A stretch of 64,000 nt of DNA from Myxococcales bacterium (lineage in GTDB: Bacteria; Myxococcota_A; Polyangia; Polyangiales; Ga0077539), in the NCBI GenBank assembly GCA_016792845.1, contig JAEUKH010000028.1:620001-684000 (forward strand), in the 5' to 3' direction. This document shows positions 28,201 through 36,326 of the stretch, one piece after another. The position numbers and the translations under genes were made by a program. The stretch's first letter is position 1; each line of letters starts with the position of its first letter. Below the pieces are notes generated by a model. The model was not told where the DNA came from and ran no database searches. It saw nothing but the letters and a program-made list of their open reading frames with translations.

Positions 28201-31200
28201 TCGCGCGGGGCGCCGACGCCTGCGAGATCGGCCTCGAAGACGCGGGCAAGGCCTTCGATCGCGCGGCCCTCGAGCTCCGCGAGTCGCTCTCAGACGCCGA
28301 GGTCGGGCTTCGCCTTGAGCGCGTCGAGGGCCTCGCCCGCGCGTCGAATCGTCACGGCGACCTCGTGAAGGTGCTCCAGGAGGTTGGGCCCGAGCTGCTC
28401 GACCCGACGCTCCAACGCGGCGTGTACATGAAGGTCGCCGAGGTCTCGCGCGACGCGCTGAGCGACCTCGGTACGGCCCGCACCTACTTCGAGAAGGTGC
28501 TCGATTTGCAGAGCGATGACGCGCCGGCCCTCGACGCGCTCGAGCGCCTGCACGGCGAGACCTCGGCCTGGCCTGAGCTCCTCGCGGTGCTCCGGCGCAA
28601 GACCGAGCTCGCGGGCGACGCCGACGTGCAGCGCGCGCTCTTGCGCAAGCAAGCTGAGATCTGCGAGCTCCGGCTCGAGAACCGCGCCGAGGCGATCCGC
28701 GCCCATGAGGCCATCCTCGAGCTCGGCTTCGACCGAGAGGCCGCCCTTGCGCTCGAGCGGCTCTACGCCGCCGAGGGCCGCTGGGATGACCTCGCGTCGT
28801 TGCTCGAGGCGCAGCTCCCCATCGACGGCAGCGATGTGGCCGACCTGCACTTCAGGCTCGGCTCGGTGGCGATGGATCACCTCGGCGACCAAGACCGCGC
28901 GCTCGAACACTTTCGCGCCGTGCTTGAGGTCTTGCCCGACCACGCGCCCACCGTCGCGAAGCTCGAAGCGCTCGGGTCACGCGAGGGCTTCGCGGCGCCC
29001 ACCGCCGTGATGCTCGAGCCGATCTACCGCGCCCGGATGGACACCCCCAAGCTCATCGGCGCCCTCGAAGCGCGGATCGCCGCCGAGACCGACGTGGTCG
29101 AGCGCAAGGCGCTGCTCGGCAACCTCGGCACGCTCTACGAAGAGAGCGTCGGCGACCTCAACACGGCCCTCGGCACCTACGCCCGGGTGTTTCGCGAGGA
29201 GCTGTCAGACCGCAGCACCTGGGATGTGCTCGCGCGACTCGCGCGGCAGACCGACGGGCACGCGCGGCTCGCGGCGATCTACGCCGAGGCCCTCCGGGGG
29301 GTCGAGATCGACGACGACACGAGCGCCGAGCTCGCCTTCGTCACGGCCCGGCTCTTCGATGAAAAGGTCGGCAATGCGGCCGAGGCGAGGGTCTGGTACC
29401 GCAGGGCGCTGGCCTTTGACCCCACCCGCGACGAGGTCTTCCGCGCCCTCGAAGCGCTGCTGCTCCGCGAGAGCGCGTGGGACGAGCTGCTCGCCCTCTA
29501 CCGCGAGGCGGCCGACCGCGCCGACGACCTCGGGGCCCGCAAGGCCCTGCTGTTCAAGATCGCCGAGCTCGACGAGCACCGCCGCGGCGACGCGGTGCGT
29601 GCGATCCAAGACTACCGCGAGATCCTCGACACCGACCCGGCCGACCGCGAGGCCATCGAACGCCTCGACGCCCTCCTCGTGCAGACCGCGGCCTGGCAAG
29701 ACCTCGCCGAGCTGCTTGAGAAGCGCATCAACGACGCACTCGACAGCGACGAGCGGGCCATCTTCCGCTTTCGCCTCGGCAAGCTTCGGGTCGAGCGGCT
29801 CGACGACGCGCGGGGTGCCATCGAGGCCTTCCGCGAGATCCTTGACGAGAAGCGCGATCATCGCGAGGCCATCCGGGCGCTCGAGGCCATCGCCGACGGT
29901 CACGCCGAGCTGCGGCTCTCGATCGTCGAGATCCTTGAGCCGATCTACCGCGAGCTCGACGACTGGCGCCGCCTCGTGGTGGCCCTCAACCTCAGGCTCG
30001 GGGCCAGCGAAGACGCCGTCGAGCGCGGCCAGCTCTTGCGCGAAATCGGGCGCATCAAAGAGACCCGCGACAACGACGTGAGGGCCGCCTTTGCGGCCTA
30101 CTCGCAGGCCTTCGCGGCCGACCCCGCCGACGGCGAGGCCCGCGAAGCCGCCGAGCGCCTCGCCGCCGAGCACGGCCTGTGGGACGACCTCGTCGCCACC
30201 TACGAGACCGCCCTCAAGACCACCGACGACGCGGTGATCAAGGGCGACCTCTTGCGCGCCGTGGCGGCCACCCACGACCAGCGCCGCGACGACCCGCGGC
30301 AGGCCATCGACGCCTACAACCGCCTCTTCGCCGTCGACGAGACGCAGCTCGACGTGCTCGATCTTCTCGAGAACCTGCACGTCCTTCTCAGCGATTGGGA
30401 GGGCCATGTCGAGGTGCTCGAGCGCAAGGTCGAGCGCTCCCTCGATGACGAGATCCGCACCTTCCTCTTGCGTCAGATCGGCGAGCAGCAGCGCGACATG
30501 CTCGGCAACGCCGAGAAGGGCATCGACGCCTTCCGCCGGGCGCTCGAGATCGACCCGAGCGACCTCGCCTCGCTCGAAGCCCTCGACGGGCTCTACGCCG
30601 CGCGGCGCGATCTTCCGCGCCTCGCCGACGTGCTGCAACAGCGCCTCGACATCGAGAACGACCCCGAGCTTCGCCGCATGACCGCCCTGCGGCTCGGCAA
30701 GCTTTGGGAGACCGAGCTCGGCGACGCCCAGAAGGCCACCGACGCGTACCGCCGCGTGCTCGACGACCAGGCCGACGACCGCGACGCCCTCGCAGCCCTT
30801 GAGCGCCTCTACGAGCGTCAAGAGAGCTGGAGCGACCTGCTCGACAACCTCAAGACCCAGGCCGCCATTCGCACCGACGATGGCGCGCGGGTGCCGCTGT
30901 GGCTTCGGGTGGGCGCCCTCCAGGCCGAGCGGCTGAACGAGCCCGAATCGGCCCTCGAGAGCTACCGCCAGGTGCTCTCGGTCGACGCGGGCAATGCGAC
31001 GGCCCTCGCGGCGGTGGTGAAGCTCTCGCAAGACGACGACCAGCGCGGCGCCGCGGTCGAGGTGCTCGAGCCCATCTTCCGCAGCGCCCGCCGGTGGGAC
31101 GAGCTCGTCGCGACCCTCGAGCGCAAGCTCACGGGCATCGATGACCCGGCCCAACGCCTCGGCGAGCTGCGCGGCCTCGCGGGCGTCCACGAGCAGGGCC

Positions 31201-33962
31201 GCGGTGACGCCTCGGCGGCCTTCGCGACCTGGCAGCGCGCGCTCCACGAAGACGCCTCAGACTTCGAGGCCCGGGTCGAGCTCGAACGCCTCGCGGCGGC
31301 GCTCAACCGCTGGAGTGACCTCGTCACCTTGCTCGAACAAGAGGCCCAGAACACCACCGACCCGATGGTGGCTTCGGCGCTGTCGAGCCGCGCGGCGGAG
31401 CTCAGCCGAGACCAGCTCCAAGACGACGCACGCGCCGTCACCAACTACCAGCGCGCCGTCGAACAGACCGGCGACGACGACGAGATCCTCGCGGCGCTCG
31501 ACGCCCTGCATCAGCGCAACAGCCAGTGGCGCGAGCTCCTCGACGTGCTCGAGCGCCGCGTGAACATCACCAGCACGGCCGAGCTCGATGGGCTCGAGGT
31601 GCGGGCGGGCGAGCTCCGCGAGCGGCGCTTCAACGACGCCCCGGGGGCCCTCCAAGCGTACCGCAACGTGCTCGACCGGGTGTCGACCCAGGCCGACGCG
31701 CTCGCGGGGGTCGAGCGGCTCTTGCGGCTGCCGGCGGTGCGGGTCGACGCGGTCGAGGCCCTCGAAGGCGCGTACCTCCGCAACGACGACGCGGCGCGGC
31801 TCGCGTGGCTCACCGAGCTCAAGGTGAACGACGCCGACCTCGACGGCGACAAGGTGCGGCTCCTCGGCGAGCTCGCACGGCTCCGCGAAGAGCGGCTCGG
31901 CGACCTCTCGGGGGCGCTCAACGCGCAGATCGCGGCCTTCGGCATCGACCCCCGCGACGAGCAGGTGTTGCTCGAACTTGAGCGCCTCGCGCCGGCCGCC
32001 GGCGACCTCAACCGGCTCCGCGGCGTGGTCGAAGAGGCCCTCGCGAAGAAGGCCCTCGACACGAGCGACGTCGCGGCGCTGAACCTCCGGGCCGCCGGGT
32101 GGTACCTCGCCCAGCTCAACGACAGCGCGGCGGCCGAGGAGCGGCTCCTCGCGGCCCTCGCGGCCGAGCCCGAGAACCTCGACGCCATCGAGCAGCTCGA
32201 AGGCGTGCGGCGCGCCCCCGGGCGTGAGGCCGACCTCGTGGCGACGCTGCGACGGCGGTCTGAGCTCGAGCTCGACATCGACGCGCGCAAGACCATGCTG
32301 CGCGAGGCGGCGACCTTGGCCGAGACGAAGCTCAACGACCTCGACGAGGCGGCGTCGCTCACGGCGCTGCTGCTCGAGACCGACGAGGCCGACCTTGAGG
32401 CCCTCGACACCCTCGCGCGGCTCCGCAAATCGCAGGGGCAACACGAGGCCGTCGCCGAGCTCCTCTCGCGGCGGGCGCGGCTCACCGACGACCCGGCCCA
32501 GGTGGTGGCCCTGCGTCGCGAGGTGGCCGAGCTCTACGCGGGCCCGCTCGACGACACCGACCGGGCCATCGCGGCCTGGAAGGACCTCCTCGATTTCGAC
32601 CCCAATGACACCGCGGCCCGCGACGCCTTCGAGGCCCTCCTCTCGCGCTCGGCGCGGTGGCGCGACCTCGAAGACGCCCTGCGCGCGCGGCTCGACGTGG
32701 CCGTGTCGAGCGACGAGCGGGCGGTGATCCGCTTGCGCCTCGCCGCGCTCGCCGAGACGCGCTTCAACGACCCGAACGCGGCGGCAGACTTCCTCCGCGA
32801 CGTGCTCGACGAGGTGCCGACGCACGTCGAGGCTGGCAACGGCCTTGAGCGAATCTACGCCGCCGAGAAGCGCTTCACCGACCTCGGCGAGCTCTTGGAG
32901 CGTCGCGCCGAAGACTTCGCCGCCGCCGGCGACACGGCCAACGAGCTTGGCATCCTCGTGCGCATCGGCGACCTGGCCGAGCGCGAGATGAACGACACCG
33001 CGCGCGCCGTCGAGCTCTACGAGCGCGTGCTCGACCGCAACCCCGATCACGTCGGGGCCCTCGAAGCCCTCGCGCGTCTGGCCGAGAAAGACGGCCATTG
33101 GCAGCGTGCCGCCGAGATGCTCGGGCGCGCCTTGGCCCTCGCGCCGAGCGGCCCCGAGGGCGCGGCCCTGGGGGTGCGCCTCGCCGAGCTCCAGCGCGGT
33201 CAGCTCGGCCGCCCTGACGACGCCGAGGTGAGCCTGCGCCGAGCCCTCGCGCTCGACCCGCTCAACCGCCCGGCCATCGCGCGGCTCAAGGTGATCGCCG
33301 ACGAGACGGTCAACCACGCGCTCTTCGTCGAGGCCTTCAAGCTTGAGGTGCGAGCCGTCTCTGACGTGAAAGAGAAGGTGGCGCTCTACAAGAGCATCGC
33401 CTCGCTCTCGCGCGAGAAGCTCGGCGACAACGCCGGCGCCATCGAGGCCCTCGAGGCCGCGGTGGCCCTCGACGGCGAAGACCGCGAGGTGCTCTTGAGC
33501 CTCGTCGACCTCTACGCCGCCAACGGCCGCGAGGGCGACGCCATCCCCATCGTCGAGCGCATCATCGCTTCGTTCGGCACCCGCCGCACGAAGGAGCTCG
33601 CCCAGTGGCAGCACCGCCTCGGGCGCGCCTACGAGGCCGCGGGCGACCCGATGAAGGCCCTCGCGCTCTACGACCAGGCCTTCAAGATCGACCTCACGAA
33701 CGTGCCGATCTTGCGAGACCTCGGGCTCCTCTGCTTGCAGCTCGGTGACTTCGAGCGGGCGCAGAAGTCGTTCCGCGCGCTCTTGCTCCAGCGGCTTGAG
33801 GCGTCGCACAACATCACGAAGGCCGACGTGTACTTCCACCTCGGCGAGACGCTGTCTCGGCAGGGTGACAAGCCCAAGGCCATCGGGATGCTCGAACGCG
33901 CCCTCGAAGCCGACAAGGCCCACGCCCGCGCCCGCGAGCTCCTCACCGAGCTCAAGGGCTGA
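22269..33962 (+). CDS. Giant tetratricopeptide-repeat protein (3,897 aa)
   Basis: A single uninterrupted frame of 11.7 kb. Residues about 1-390 are helical, TPR-like. Residues about 400-520 are an acidic/Pro/Ala linker with EAAPAV hexapeptide repeats. The rest is a solenoid with a period near 72 residues (two TPR-like helix pairs), recurring as W-x-D/E-L, then LLExRx, D-x-x-x-R-xxLLxxxA, AIxAYRxVLxxDPxDxxALxAL. No signal peptide, membrane helix or catalytic domain is visible, so it is probably a cytoplasmic scaffold. ATG 22269 (MSADKARKLL) lies 11 bases after GGAG at 22254; an upstream in-frame ATG at 22134 has poor codon bias. No partner gene is coupled to it; downstream is an unrelated PLP enzyme 75 bases on. 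I cannot assign it to a named protein. Confidence 0.9.
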   Translation: MSADKARKLLVSLQDDPENEKAWTALEEGALGGDFAAAGSELRAQLAETRKRFAARGEAEATARILDVEIELTEDPAARGLLLRERAFVLEEELLDDKSALAALERLVALGVDPEASAERDRVAGKKAKWKELAQDYRQRAENDSTDPTVVASLLVSAAGIILQYKSKVKDKDVDSVFEDALQVDPGNLRAVQLYERILRRRGRSWDVLTKLLETSAEAVSDNEERGYLLLRAARTHAARRHDLGAAERDYRRALALDPGNADALRFLAVILQDAERWDDLARLYEAALSRADAPDIGLLVQAGMTHWRMRNDPGSAEPHFARLRALVPDHPVAKNFFESFDASDEISFDDGGEELLDEQLSSEVLESMLPGPDTVHAVVHGPPVVVPAAPRVPEIVEATEPEAAPAVEAAPIAEAAPAIEAAPVVEAAPAVDAAPAVEAAPIAEAAPEDEAVAQTETPSAEAVATKQIDAPAAAEASEPEAPAPRASVPPPPRPVTGGHPVVNPTPRTSTRPVAPAAVAGNRIQAAVEMAQQAESAGHLDRAIDAWKAVLRQEPAHPDARNNLVRLYSAAARWNNLVELYRQELDALGGVRPGPEAQQNKERKLEILHEMVAIYRDRLALEPMVVQTYNAILGIEPSDRASLIALAASYEKLGRYTDVIKVLDQQVQSSEDPTEKVGLLRRIAALWVERFNNVNNATRPLEQIVEIDPTDVDALQQLKDLYTKRRAWRPLFEVLRREAALLDGDRKRDALIELARLASDKLSSNGEAIGLWREALALDRDAPGALDALEKLTDREKDWAGLAEVLERRVDEASDPEQKVAVLMKLGVVFGERLEDPARAVEAWQRVLVVRPGHPKALRVLRDGYVAASRWDDLEALYGATNDWEGLADVLGQSAEKAADPAVKVALSFRAAKVYEEKLGQAARAFRSYERVLSVEPRNLDAAQALVPIYLADEKWPRLAQLYEILLGALGPSDVDASLDLLQKLREISANRLGDRAAAFEWAHRAYELRADDDALEAQLEKSAEAANTWGRFVATLDARAARLDDDAERARLRDKAAAVEADRLDALDAAIARYQRALAASPDDAHVVSTLDGFLRRAARWQDLRDLFDHRLARVEDPTTRRALRFEVAEVEELQLSLPEAASARFRGVLAESPADPEALSALSRLAEEGGRWPELAQLVAARRDLASGDTRADLAFKLGALKVARLDDTAGAIEDFREALALVAHHKPSLEALEALLREEAWRVTAAKILEPEFEAIGDHRRLAWVLQILLEAETAEAFRADLALRLAEVYHGPLADPRTGFELLRRVFEEQPGTERVADALSELAASGGWNEELAQTLSTVTRREGLAPEVSVALARRTAAVYDQRQGDAAAAEPFHAMVIASGALDLHAFASLKRHYQERERWSDLRGLYARWVERTPDRDGQIELLLEEALVLEEILDQPAEAAGVYERVLALDEAHTGAARALDRLLVRLSRWSDLEALLGRRIALAGEGTDDARELRFRRGEVREHHLGRPDLALEDYAAVLDDSSQHPEARAGLERLLSNSALRAQAAAVLEPRYEADGDPGAESYVRMVLVRLEFTATPAERSALWRKVADQREIVLHDAVAAFDAIAQALTEEPDSESLREELLRLSTLAAQDARAAESLEKAAADPRAEAAKVAILRDLANLYDDRLFDHTRAEQSFRRLLAAAPDDPEVVGAAALALERLYRGLQNPRGLVEALTLRARFEADDVQRRALYAQAAEILEDELADLPGAIVAQQKRLEIDPTDRDALKALARLYERTAAWSELVVTLRRDAELADDPDAQKALLVQAAAVLEARLAAVPEAIALYRDVLESHGADRTIHAALARLYELSDAWPELLGVLEQDLGVATEPSDRLAIIVRQGEIRRTRTGEQLKAVENYRDALDLEASHPTVRGALEGLLGSTEKGVALAAARALDPVLQSESAWDKLVNVLDRIAADTDEPDERRQALARGADACEIGLEDAGKAFDRAALELRESLSDAEVGLRLERVEGLARASNRHGDLVKVLQEVGPELLDPTLQRGVYMKVAEVSRDALSDLGTARTYFEKVLDLQSDDAPALDALERLHGETSAWPELLAVLRRKTELAGDADVQRALLRKQAEICELRLENRAEAIRAHEAILELGFDREAALALERLYAAEGRWDDLASLLEAQLPIDGSDVADLHFRLGSVAMDHLGDQDRALEHFRAVLEVLPDHAPTVAKLEALGSREGFAAPTAVMLEPIYRARMDTPKLIGALEARIAAETDVVERKALLGNLGTLYEESVGDLNTALGTYARVFREELSDRSTWDVLARLARQTDGHARLAAIYAEALRGVEIDDDTSAELAFVTARLFDEKVGNAAEARVWYRRALAFDPTRDEVFRALEALLLRESAWDELLALYREAADRADDLGARKALLFKIAELDEHRRGDAVRAIQDYREILDTDPADREAIERLDALLVQTAAWQDLAELLEKRINDALDSDERAIFRFRLGKLRVERLDDARGAIEAFREILDEKRDHREAIRALEAIADGHAELRLSIVEILEPIYRELDDWRRLVVALNLRLGASEDAVERGQLLREIGRIKETRDNDVRAAFAAYSQAFAADPADGEAREAAERLAAEHGLWDDLVATYETALKTTDDAVIKGDLLRAVAATHDQRRDDPRQAIDAYNRLFAVDETQLDVLDLLENLHVLLSDWEGHVEVLERKVERSLDDEIRTFLLRQIGEQQRDMLGNAEKGIDAFRRALEIDPSDLASLEALDGLYAARRDLPRLADVLQQRLDIENDPELRRMTALRLGKLWETELGDAQKATDAYRRVLDDQADDRDALAALERLYERQESWSDLLDNLKTQAAIRTDDGARVPLWLRVGALQAERLNEPESALESYRQVLSVDAGNATALAAVVKLSQDDDQRGAAVEVLEPIFRSARRWDELVATLERKLTGIDDPAQRLGELRGLAGVHEQGRGDASAAFATWQRALHEDASDFEARVELERLAAALNRWSDLVTLLEQEAQNTTDPMVASALSSRAAELSRDQLQDDARAVTNYQRAVEQTGDDDEILAALDALHQRNSQWRELLDVLERRVNITSTAELDGLEVRAGELRERRFNDAPGALQAYRNVLDRVSTQADALAGVERLLRLPAVRVDAVEALEGAYLRNDDAARLAWLTELKVNDADLDGDKVRLLGELARLREERLGDLSGALNAQIAAFGIDPRDEQVLLELERLAPAAGDLNRLRGVVEEALAKKALDTSDVAALNLRAAGWYLAQLNDSAAAEERLLAALAAEPENLDAIEQLEGVRRAPGREADLVATLRRRSELELDIDARKTMLREAATLAETKLNDLDEAASLTALLLETDEADLEALDTLARLRKSQGQHEAVAELLSRRARLTDDPAQVVALRREVAELYAGPLDDTDRAIAAWKDLLDFDPNDTAARDAFEALLSRSARWRDLEDALRARLDVAVSSDERAVIRLRLAALAETRFNDPNAAADFLRDVLDEVPTHVEAGNGLERIYAAEKRFTDLGELLERRAEDFAAAGDTANELGILVRIGDLAEREMNDTARAVELYERVLDRNPDHVGALEALARLAEKDGHWQRAAEMLGRALALAPSGPEGAALGVRLAELQRGQLGRPDDAEVSLRRALALDPLNRPAIARLKVIADETVNHALFVEAFKLEVRAVSDVKEKVALYKSIASLSREKLGDNAGAIEALEAAVALDGEDREVLLSLVDLYAANGREGDAIPIVERIIASFGTRRTKELAQWQHRLGRAYEAAGDPMKALALYDQAFKIDLTNVPILRDLGLLCLQLGDFERAQKSFRALLLQRLEASHNITKADVYFHLGETLSRQGDKPKAIGMLERALEADKAHARARELLTELKG
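23475..23618 (+). repeat. 18-bp coding repeat, eight units, in the TPR protein linker
   Basis: Eight consecutive 18-base units related to GAAGCCGCGCCTGCGGTT encode EAAPAV, EAAPIA, EAAPAI, EAAPVV, EAAPAV, DAAPAV, EAAPIA and EAAPED. Several units are identical at DNA level (first and fifth), suggesting recent duplication. The repeat probably forms a stiff acidic spacer between the N-terminal TPR part and the long solenoid. Confidence 0.9.
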
Positions 33963-34037
33963 GCCCCCGCGAGGCGCGGCCCGGTCTGCGCCTCTTGCGC
34001 GTCGCCGCGCTTTCTGACTCCCTCTCGCGCACCCACC

Positions 34038-34934
34038 GTGATCGACGCGCTCCCGCTCTGCCTCAACGGCGTCTTCGGCGACACCCAGACCCTTCGCCTC
34101 TCGGCCCTCGACCGCGGCTTCCTCTACGGCGACGGCGCCTTCGAGGTCTTGCGCACCTACCGCGGCGTGCCCGTGGCCCTCGAAGACCACCTCGGGCGCC
34201 TCGCGCTCACCCTCCGCGCCCTCGGCATCGCGCTCCCGGTGCCGCCCGCGACCCTCGTCGGAGAGTGCGCCGAGACCCTCCGGCGCGGGGGCTTTGACGA
34301 GAGCTACCTCCGCATCGCCGTCACCCGCGGCGAGGTCTCTCGCCCAGGCCTCGACCTCGCGGGAGAGAACCCCACGCCCACGCGCATCGTCGTCGCCGCG
34401 CCGCTACGCCCCATCGCGGCCGAGCGCTACCGACGCGGCGCGAAGCTCAGGGTCGTGCGGCAGCCGCGCACCCGCGCCCAGCCCGGGCAGCGCGACCTCG
34501 CCCAACACAAGACACTGAGCTACCTCGGCAACCTGCTCGCGCTCCGTGAGGCGCGGGCCGAGGGATTCGACGACGCCCTCCTCGTGGGCCACGCCGAGGC
34601 CGTGTTCGAGTGCGCGAGCGGCAACGTCTTCGTGGTGCAAGGCAACACGGTCAAGAGCCCGCCGTGCCGCGACGGGGCCCTCGAAGGCATCACCCGTCAG
34701 GCCGTCTTGGCCGTCGCCCGAGGGCAGGGGCTCGCCGTCGAAGAGACCCCCCTCGACCTCAGCGACGTGTGGACCGCCGACGAGGTGTTCAGCACGGCCT
34801 CGCTCCGACAGGTGATGCCCGTCACCTGGGTCGACGACCACGAAGTGGGCGACGGCCGACCCGGGCCCGTCACCCGGAGGCTCCACCAAGGCTACCGTGC
34901 CATGATGGGCCATCATGAGTCACTCGGATACTGA
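34038..34934 (+). CDS. Class IV PLP enzyme (aminodeoxychorismate lyase / branched-chain aminotransferase-like)
   Basis: A 298-residue fold-type IV PLP enzyme. Features: LSALDRGFLYGDGAFEVLRTYRG (N-terminal signature), SYLRIAVTRG, the Schiff-base Lys158 in AQHKTLSYLGNLLALREA, then DDALLVGHAEAVFECASGNVFVV and LEGITRQAVLAVARGQGLAVEE. The family includes PabC, IlvE and D-amino acid aminotransferase. The missing branched-chain signatures and the K-T-L-S-Y-L context lean towards PabC, but specificity is not settled. GTG start. It is read after the giant TPR gene and its last 15 bases overlap the convergent FHA regulator. Confidence 0.85.
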   Translation: MIDALPLCLNGVFGDTQTLRLSALDRGFLYGDGAFEVLRTYRGVPVALEDHLGRLALTLRALGIALPVPPATLVGECAETLRRGGFDESYLRIAVTRGEVSRPGLDLAGENPTPTRIVVAAPLRPIAAERYRRGAKLRVVRQPRTRAQPGQRDLAQHKTLSYLGNLLALREARAEGFDDALLVGHAEAVFECASGNVFVVQGNTVKSPPCRDGALEGITRQAVLAVARGQGLAVEETPLDLSDVWTADEVFSTASLRQVMPVTWVDDHEVGDGRPGPVTRRLHQGYRAMMGHHESLGY

Positions 34935-36266
34935 GCCCCGCGGCCTCGGGATGTTCAGCTCGCGGAGCCGGGTCACGAGGGTGCGCCGCGAGATGCCGAG
35001 GCGCGCGGCGGCGCGGGTCTGATTCCACGCGCAGGCTTGGAGGGCCGCGACGATGCGCGACCGCGGGTCGTCGGCGGCGGTCGGGTCGGCCGAGGGCGGG
35101 TCGGCCGAAGGCGGGTCGGGCGCTGCGAGCAAGAGGTGGGCGACCTCGATCTCGCGACCCGGCGCGAGGAGCACCGCGCGGTCGATGACGTTCTTCAGCT
35201 CGCGCACGTTGCCGGGCCACGGGTGGGCCAGGAGCTCGGCCGCGGCGGCCTCGGAGAGCGCCCGCTCAGGGGTCTTCGAGGCGAGAAAATGCGCTGCGAG
35301 GGCCCGCACCTCGCCGCGACGCGCGCGCAGCGGCGGCACCCGCACCTCGGCGCCGCAGAGTCGAAAATAGAGGTCTTCGCGAAACTGCCCCGCGCGCACG
35401 GCCTCGACGAGGTCGCGGTGCGTCGAGGCGACGACGCGAACATCGACCCGCTGCGGCGTCTCGGCGCCGAGGGGCGCAAACGCGCGCGCTTCGAGGGCCT
35501 GCACGAGCTTCGCTTGCACGGGCAACGACAGCTCGGCGACCTCGTCGAAAAAGAGCGTGCCGCCGTCGGCGAGGGCGAGGCTCCCGGCCCGGTCTTGGGT
35601 GGCGCCCTCGGAGGCGCCCGCGCGGTGCCCGAAGAGCGCGCTCTCGACCTGCGACGGCGGGAGCGCAGCGCAGCGCACCGCCACGAAGGGCCCCCCGCGC
35701 CGCGGCGACGCGCGATGGATCGCCTCGGCCACCCGCGCCTTGCCCACGCCGGTCTCGCCCGTCACGAGCACCGAGAGCTCGCCCATCGCGAGCCGCGCGG
35801 CGGTCTCGTACACCGCCACCATCGCGGGGTCGAGCACCACCGGCGCCGCACCGAGGGCCCCCTGCGCGCCCGCCAGCTCGGCCGCTTCGAGCCGCCGCAC
35901 ACAGAACACCACGCCGCCCGCCTCGACCCAGTCGCCGGGCGCCTCGGTGAGCCCCGCCCGCACCGGCGCGCGCTCGCCCATGCGCAGCCGACGGCCCCCG
36001 AGGGAGGTGCCGTTTTTCGAGCCGAGGTCTTCGACGGTGACCAGGCCATCACATCGAAACTCCAGGTGTTTTTTCGAGAGCGAGGGGCTCCCGAGGGCCC
36101 AGCCGACCTCGGGCCCGCGCCCGACGCGCAGGGGCTCACCGGGGATGAGGGGCCTTGTGCCGTGCCAGTCGCCGTAAAACGCCATCACTTCGAGCGAGCC
36201 CTCGGCCCGCGCGCTCAACGCATGCTCACCGAGGGTGGCGGTCTGGTCGCCCCGACGCTGCTTCAC
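34920..36266 (-). CDS. FHA-AAA+ transcriptional regulator lacking GAFTGA (NtrC-like)
   Basis: About 448 residues from GTG 36266. Order: FHA phosphothreonine-binding domain (about 25-85: VGRGPEVGWALGSPSLSKKHLEF, DLGSKNGTSLGG), AAA+ domain (about 145-365; Walker A GETGVGKA at about 170, Walker B TLFFDE, WPGNVRELKNVID) and a Fis-type HTH (NQTRAAARLGISRRTLVTRL). The sigma54-contact loop GAFTGA reads GASEGA, so it may not activate sigma54 polymerase. FHA domains read kinase output, and a Ser/Thr kinase is divergent next door. Codons before 36266 are AT-rich at third positions, so the longer ATG 36302 start is less likely. Confidence 0.88.
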   Translation of the reverse strand: MKQRRGDQTATLGEHALSARAEGSLEVMAFYGDWHGTRPLIPGEPLRVGRGPEVGWALGSPSLSKKHLEFRCDGLVTVEDLGSKNGTSLGGRRLRMGERAPVRAGLTEAPGDWVEAGGVVFCVRRLEAAELAGAQGALGAAPVVLDPAMVAVYETAARLAMGELSVLVTGETGVGKARVAEAIHRASPRRGGPFVAVRCAALPPSQVESALFGHRAGASEGATQDRAGSLALADGGTLFFDEVAELSLPVQAKLVQALEARAFAPLGAETPQRVDVRVVASTHRDLVEAVRAGQFREDLYFRLCGAEVRVPPLRARRGEVRALAAHFLASKTPERALSEAAAAELLAHPWPGNVRELKNVIDRAVLLAPGREIEVAHLLLAAPDPPSADPPSADPTAADDPRSRIVAALQACAWNQTRAAARLGISRRTLVTRLRELNIPRPRGSVSE

Positions 36267-36271
36267 CGAAT

Positions 36272-36286
36272 CACTGTCACACAGTG
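36272..36286. promoter_or_regulatory. Inverted repeat between divergent FHA regulator and kinase genes
   Basis: CACTGT-CAC-ACAGTG is a perfect 6-bp palindrome with a 3-base centre. It sits in the 60-base gap between GTG 36266 (minus) and ATG 36327 (plus), if that minus-strand start is right. It is a plausible operator for one or both genes, perhaps bound by the HTH regulator itself. Confidence 0.4.
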
Positions 36287-36326
36287 GAAGAATTCTCTGC
36301 AATCGGCGATGTCTATCTTTCCCTGA

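Noticed and set aside
31257..34190. 977-codon open frame antisense to the giant TPR gene
   Set aside because: Mirror of the repeat codons, low-complexity Leu/Glu/Arg/Val, no domain; the plus frame has clear TPR structure.
34920..36302. ATG 36302 start for the FHA regulator
   Set aside because: The extra codons are AT-rich at third positions and include the palindrome; GTG 36266 fits better.
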